This document shows positions 61,041 to 64,000 of a stretch of 64,000 nucleotides of DNA, one piece after another. Within the stretch, counting starts at the first letter, position 1; the number at the start of each line of letters is the position of its first letter. The position numbers and the translations under genes were made by a program. Source of the DNA: Bradyrhizobium sp. Y36 (lineage in GTDB: Bacteria > Pseudomonadota > Alphaproteobacteria > Rhizobiales > Xanthobacteraceae); assembly GCF_002531575.1 (NCBI RefSeq), contig NZ_NWTI01000023.1, positions 1-64,000 of the forward strand, written 5' to 3'. The notes under the pieces were generated by a model, which saw only the letters and a program-made list of their open reading frames with translations, was not told the origin of the DNA and ran no database searches.

Positions 61041-62036
61041 ATGACTTCCATGAAATTTGCTGCCCTGGCGGCGCGAATCGAGCGCTTCCCGATCGCAGGC
61101 AGCTTCACCATCAGCCGCGGGGCCAAAACCGAGGCCGTAACCGTCGTGGCGGAGGTCAGCCGGGACGGGCTGACCGGCCGCGGCGAGTGCGTGCCCTATC
61201 CCCGCTATGGCGAGACGCCCGAGGCCACGCTCGGCGCCATCCAGGCGATGCAGCAGGCCGTCGCGGACGGGCTCACGCGGCAGGCCCTCCAGGCCGCCAT
61301 GGCGCCCGGTGCGGCCCGCAACGCCCTGGATTGCGCCCTGATCGACCTCGAGGCCAAGGCGGCGGGGCAGCGGGCCTGGAACCTGCTCGGCCGCCCGCTG
61401 CCGGGCGAGCGCACCACCGCCTACACGATCTCGTTAGGGACCCCCGAAGCCATGGCGGCGGCGACCGCCAGGGCGGCGCACCGGCCGCTGCTCAAGATCA
61501 AGCTCGGCGGCGACGGCGATGCGATGCGGATCGCCGCGGTGCGCAAGGCCGCGCCCGAATCCGAGCTGATCGTCGATGCCAACGAGGCCTGGACCGAGGC
61601 CAATCTGGAAGCCAACCTCGCCGCCTGCGACGCCGTCGGCGTCACGCTGGTGGAGCAGCCGCTGCCATCAGGCAAGGACGAGGCGTTGGCAAGGATCAAG
61701 CGGCCGCTCGCGGTCTGCGCCGACGAGAGCGTCCACACGCGCAGCTCCCTCGCCTCCCTGCGCGACCGCTACGACGCCGTGAACATCAAGCTCGACAAGA
61801 CCGGCGGACTCACCGAGGCGCTGGCCATGGCCGATGCCGCGCAGGCGCTCGGCTTCGAGATCATGATCGGCTGCATGGTCGCGACCTCGTTGTCGATGGC
61901 GCCGGCCATGCTGGTGACGCCGCAGGCGCGCTTCGTCGATCTCGACGGCCCCCTGCTGCTCGCGCGCGACCGCGATCACGGCCTGCGCTATGACGACAGC
62001 CTGGTCTACCCGCCCGACGCCTCGCTCTGGGGCTGA
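61041..62036 (+). CDS. dgcA: Enolase-superfamily racemase/epimerase (DgcA or Ala-Glu epimerase type)
   Basis: A 331-residue protein. Catalytic lysine in RPLLKIKLGGDGD (KxK), metal ligands in LIVDANEAW, LVEQPLP and AVCADESVH, and the second lysine in VNIKLDKTGGLTEAL. This is the dipeptide-epimerase subgroup, which includes L-Ala-D/L-Glu epimerase and the alphaproteobacterial DgcA, an N-acetyl-D-glutamate racemase. DgcA usually has dgcN next to it; no dgcN is seen here, so Ala-Glu epimerase for murein recycling is equally possible. Its 3' end overlaps the convergent MFS gene by 31 bases. Confidence 0.8.
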   Translation: MTSMKFAALAARIERFPIAGSFTISRGAKTEAVTVVAEVSRDGLTGRGECVPYPRYGETPEATLGAIQAMQQAVADGLTRQALQAAMAPGAARNALDCALIDLEAKAAGQRAWNLLGRPLPGERTTAYTISLGTPEAMAAATARAAHRPLLKIKLGGDGDAMRIAAVRKAAPESELIVDANEAWTEANLEANLAACDAVGVTLVEQPLPSGKDEALARIKRPLAVCADESVHTRSSLASLRDRYDAVNIKLDKTGGLTEALAMADAAQALGFEIMIGCMVATSLSMAPAMLVTPQARFVDLDGPLLLARDRDHGLRYDDSLVYPPDASLWG

Positions 62037-63202
62037 GCCTTGAGCCGATGCCGCGCCGACCAGATCAGCGCAGCACCGGCGGCGGCCATCGCCGCCATGA
62101 CGTAGTACACGCCCTCTCCGTAGCGCGCATAGATCGCGCCTGACGCGATCGATGTTGTTGCGCCGAGCAGCCCGTTGCAGGCGGCGTAATAGCCCTGCCC
62201 GCGCGCGATCTGCTGCGCGGGCACACGCTGCACCAGAAGATTCATGGTGCCGAGGATCGTCATGCCGAAGCTGAAGCCGTGGCCCAGCTGGGCGATCGCG
62301 AGCAGCGCGAGCGGCGGCTCGCTGGCGGTGACGATCCAGCGCACGACGGCGCTCAAGCCCCCGATCGCCATCAGCGTGGACGGATGCAGCGAGAAGCGCG
62401 GCGACATCGCGAACACCACGATCTCGGCGATCACGCCCAGCGTCCAGAGGGCCGCGATGGTCAGTCCGCTGAGGCCATGGAGCTGCCAGTTGATGGCCGA
62501 GAAGGTGTAGAACGCGATGTGGCTGCTCTGGATCAGTGCCGCCGACGCGATCACGGCCCAGAAGCCGGCATCGCGCAGCAGCGCCTTGCCGGCATGCCGC
62601 TCCGGCGCCCTTCGCCCGAGATCGTCAAGCGGCCGAAGCAGCAGGCTGGCGAAAACGGCAACGACGGCCCAGCCCACGATGACCCAGATCAGGTCGCGCG
62701 GCGCGATGCTGTCGACGAGATAGCCGCAAGCGAGCGATCCGGCCGCGAAGGCCGCCGAGCCCCACAGCCGCAAGGGTCCATAGTCGAGCCCGTAACGGGC
62801 GACGCCGCGCAGCGCATAGGCATCGGTCAGCGGCATCGTCGGCGTCCACATCATGCAGGTCAGCGCGTAGACCAGGAACAGCGCCAGCGGCTGCTGCTGC
62901 AGGCCAAGGACCGAGAATCCGATCGCCGTCGCCAGCACCGACACCATGATGCCGCCGCGAATGGCCTGTCGCTTTTCGGCAAAGGCCGTGACTTGCGGCA
63001 GCGTGGTGAAGCGCGTGATCGCCGGCAGCGCGTTGATGAGGCCGATCCAGGCCGCGTCGATGCCGATCGCCTTCAGCCACACTGGAAAGAACGGCATATG
63101 CGTGCCCAGAACCGCGAAGAAGGCCGAGTAGAACAGGGCCAGGTTCACGGCGAATCGCCGCTTCTTCGCTGCCGCGATGAGGATTTGTGATTCGGACTGC
63201 AT
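62006..63202 (-). CDS. MFS transporter, phenylpropionate-permease (HcaT) type
   Basis: A 398-residue, 12-helix protein from the ATG at 63202 (MQSESQILIAAAKKRRFAVN). NLALFYSAFFAVLGTHMPFF and PVWLKAIGIDAAWIGLINAL form the N-terminal MFS_1-like (HcaT/NupG-like) signature, and PLTDAYALRGVARYGLDYGP is the central motif with the R-YG pattern typical of this subgroup. The substrate is unknown; aromatic acids or nucleosides are handled by relatives. It is convergent with the dgcA-like gene and divergent from the gene at 63278. The start has a weak ribosome-binding site. Confidence 0.85.
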   Translation of the reverse strand: MQSESQILIAAAKKRRFAVNLALFYSAFFAVLGTHMPFFPVWLKAIGIDAAWIGLINALPAITRFTTLPQVTAFAEKRQAIRGGIMVSVLATAIGFSVLGLQQQPLALFLVYALTCMMWTPTMPLTDAYALRGVARYGLDYGPLRLWGSAAFAAGSLACGYLVDSIAPRDLIWVIVGWAVVAVFASLLLRPLDDLGRRAPERHAGKALLRDAGFWAVIASAALIQSSHIAFYTFSAINWQLHGLSGLTIAALWTLGVIAEIVVFAMSPRFSLHPSTLMAIGGLSAVVRWIVTASEPPLALLAIAQLGHGFSFGMTILGTMNLLVQRVPAQQIARGQGYYAACNGLLGATTSIASGAIYARYGEGVYYVMAAMAAAGAALIWSARHRLKAQPQSEASGG

Positions 63203-63277
63203 CAAACCAATTGCGATTCGGTCGATATCGTGGTGATCGTTACAACAACGCGTAGTGATTTGCGCGACGAGATCGCC

Positions 63278-64000
63278 ATGGCCAACGAAGCATTCGCACT
63301 TTCGCCCATGTCTGCCCGCGCGGCCGAGCCGAACGAGCAGGATTACGACGCGATCCGCGAAGCCTTCATGGAGACCGCGCGCGGCCGCTGGTTCCTCGGC
63401 GAATACGCCAAGCGCAACCGCAACGCCGACACCCGCATGGTGCTGGACGCGGTCGCGAAGATCGAAGAAACCCTTGCGGCGCAGCGACAACCCGTCGTCG
63501 AGGACCGCCTGCCCGAAGCGCTGGTCGAGATCCGCCGCGCCATCCGCGAAGCCGAGACGATCGCGCTTGCAGCGTTCGACCCCGGCGCGATCGAGGCGAG
63601 CCTTGCGCCAATTCCGCGCGGGGTGCGCATCATCAAGGAGATCTCCTGGCGCTGGCGCGAGATCGGCGCCGACGGGCGAATCTGCGACCTCATCGATTCG
63701 CAGCTTGCCTCGATCGAGGCCGCCTGCGGGCAGGCCCAGGCCCACGACCCCCGCGTCGAGCTCAGAATTGCCTTCGATCTGCTGAAGGACCGGGTCGAAC
63801 AAACCGACGGCGGCGCAACGCCGCAGGCAACGCCTCCAGCTCCGGTGCAGGAGGCGCCCTCATTCGTCGCCGAGGCTGCGCCCGTCGAGGCCGCGCCCGC
63901 GGCGATGGCGAGTGACGCACCCGCGACTGCAGAAGCACCCGTGGCTTTTACGGACACGCCGCAGGACGTCACAGCAGCTGGCGAGTCGGAAGCCGCCATG
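63278..64000 (+). CDS. Alphaproteobacterial protein of unknown function (5' part)
   Basis: 241 codons are open to the end of the window, so the gene is cut. It starts MANEAFALSPMSARAAEPNE. A conserved-looking helical block, EAFMETARGRWFLGEYAKRN, then RNADTRMVLDAVAKIEETLA, is followed by a second helical block (IKEISWRWREIGADGRICDL, then IDSQLASIEAACGQAQAHDP). From about residue 175 it turns into Ala/Pro/Glu-rich low-complexity sequence (TPPAPVQEAPSFVAEAAPVE). It is probably cytoplasmic. I have seen the WFLGEYAKRNRNADT pattern in many alphaproteobacterial proteins without a known role. It is divergent from the MFS gene. Confidence 0.75.
   Translation, partial: MANEAFALSPMSARAAEPNEQDYDAIREAFMETARGRWFLGEYAKRNRNADTRMVLDAVAKIEETLAAQRQPVVEDRLPEALVEIRRAIREAETIALAAFDPGAIEASLAPIPRGVRIIKEISWRWREIGADGRICDLIDSQLASIEAACGQAQAHDPRVELRIAFDLLKDRVEQTDGGATPQATPPAPVQEAPSFVAEAAPVEAAPAAMASDAPATAEAPVAFTDTPQDVTAAGESEAAM

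Overview
The window is GC-rich alphaproteobacterial chromosome, almost certainly Bradyrhizobium or a very close relative (Nitrobacteraceae). The evidence is the Bradyrhizobium-type flagellin start with flbT beside it, large FlgE/FlgK/FlgL proteins, a giant growth-pole-ring-like protein, CtrA-type TTAA-N7-TTAA boxes, and many dispersed palindromic repeats of a kind I recognise from this genus. No rRNA, tRNA, CRISPR, prophage or insertion sequence was seen.

Layout. 1-12.4 kb is flagellar: a truncated flagellin gene (-), flbT (+), and a leftward run flgE-flgK-flgL that continues into four tightly packed non-flagellar genes. These encode a glycosyltransferase-like protein, an unclassified fold-type-I PLP enzyme, an ATP-grasp ligase and a group II PLP decarboxylase. 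A perfect CtrA box lies between flgL and these four genes and a sigma-54 promoter lies upstream of flgE. This four-gene unit is the best candidate for an undescribed system. 12.6-16 kb holds msrB, an FAD oxidoreductase, a SixA-like phosphatase and a universal stress protein. 16.0-16.8 kb is a long non-coding dispersed element. 16.8-24.9 kb holds a DUF1127/MocR divergent pair, small membrane proteins, an MHYT-GGDEF-EAL regulator, a drug-efflux MFS protein and a YciE ferritin-like protein. 25.4-28.5 kb has a flippase-like membrane protein and a secreted SGNH hydrolase.

28.9-36.9 kb is a complete hexarate catabolic block (permease, LysR, kdgD, gudD, ketoglutarate-semialdehyde dehydrogenase, garD) that takes glucarate and galactarate to 2-oxoglutarate. 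36.9-41 kb has an outer-membrane MipA protein with a coupled partner, divergent from an OmpR/EnvZ-type pair; the shared promoter region carries tandem ATTGC repeats. 41-45.4 kb has small secreted proteins, a ferredoxin-NADP reductase, a thioesterase, a [2Fe-2S] ferredoxin and an Hpt protein. 45.7-51.5 kb is the 1903-residue growth-pole-ring-like protein, with 22- and 44-residue repeats and a CtrA box upstream. 51.5-57.6 kb holds a CrbS/CrbR-like symporter-kinase and LuxR regulator beside an MctP-like carboxylate symporter and its DUF3311 partner. 58-61 kb is an Mla-type lipid transport operon. 61-64 kb has a dgcA-like racemase, an MFS protein and the start of an alphaproteobacterial protein of unknown role.

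Gene starts were chosen from ribosome-binding sites and family N-termini. Several are GTG or TTG. All family assignments are from reading the sequence; no database search was run.
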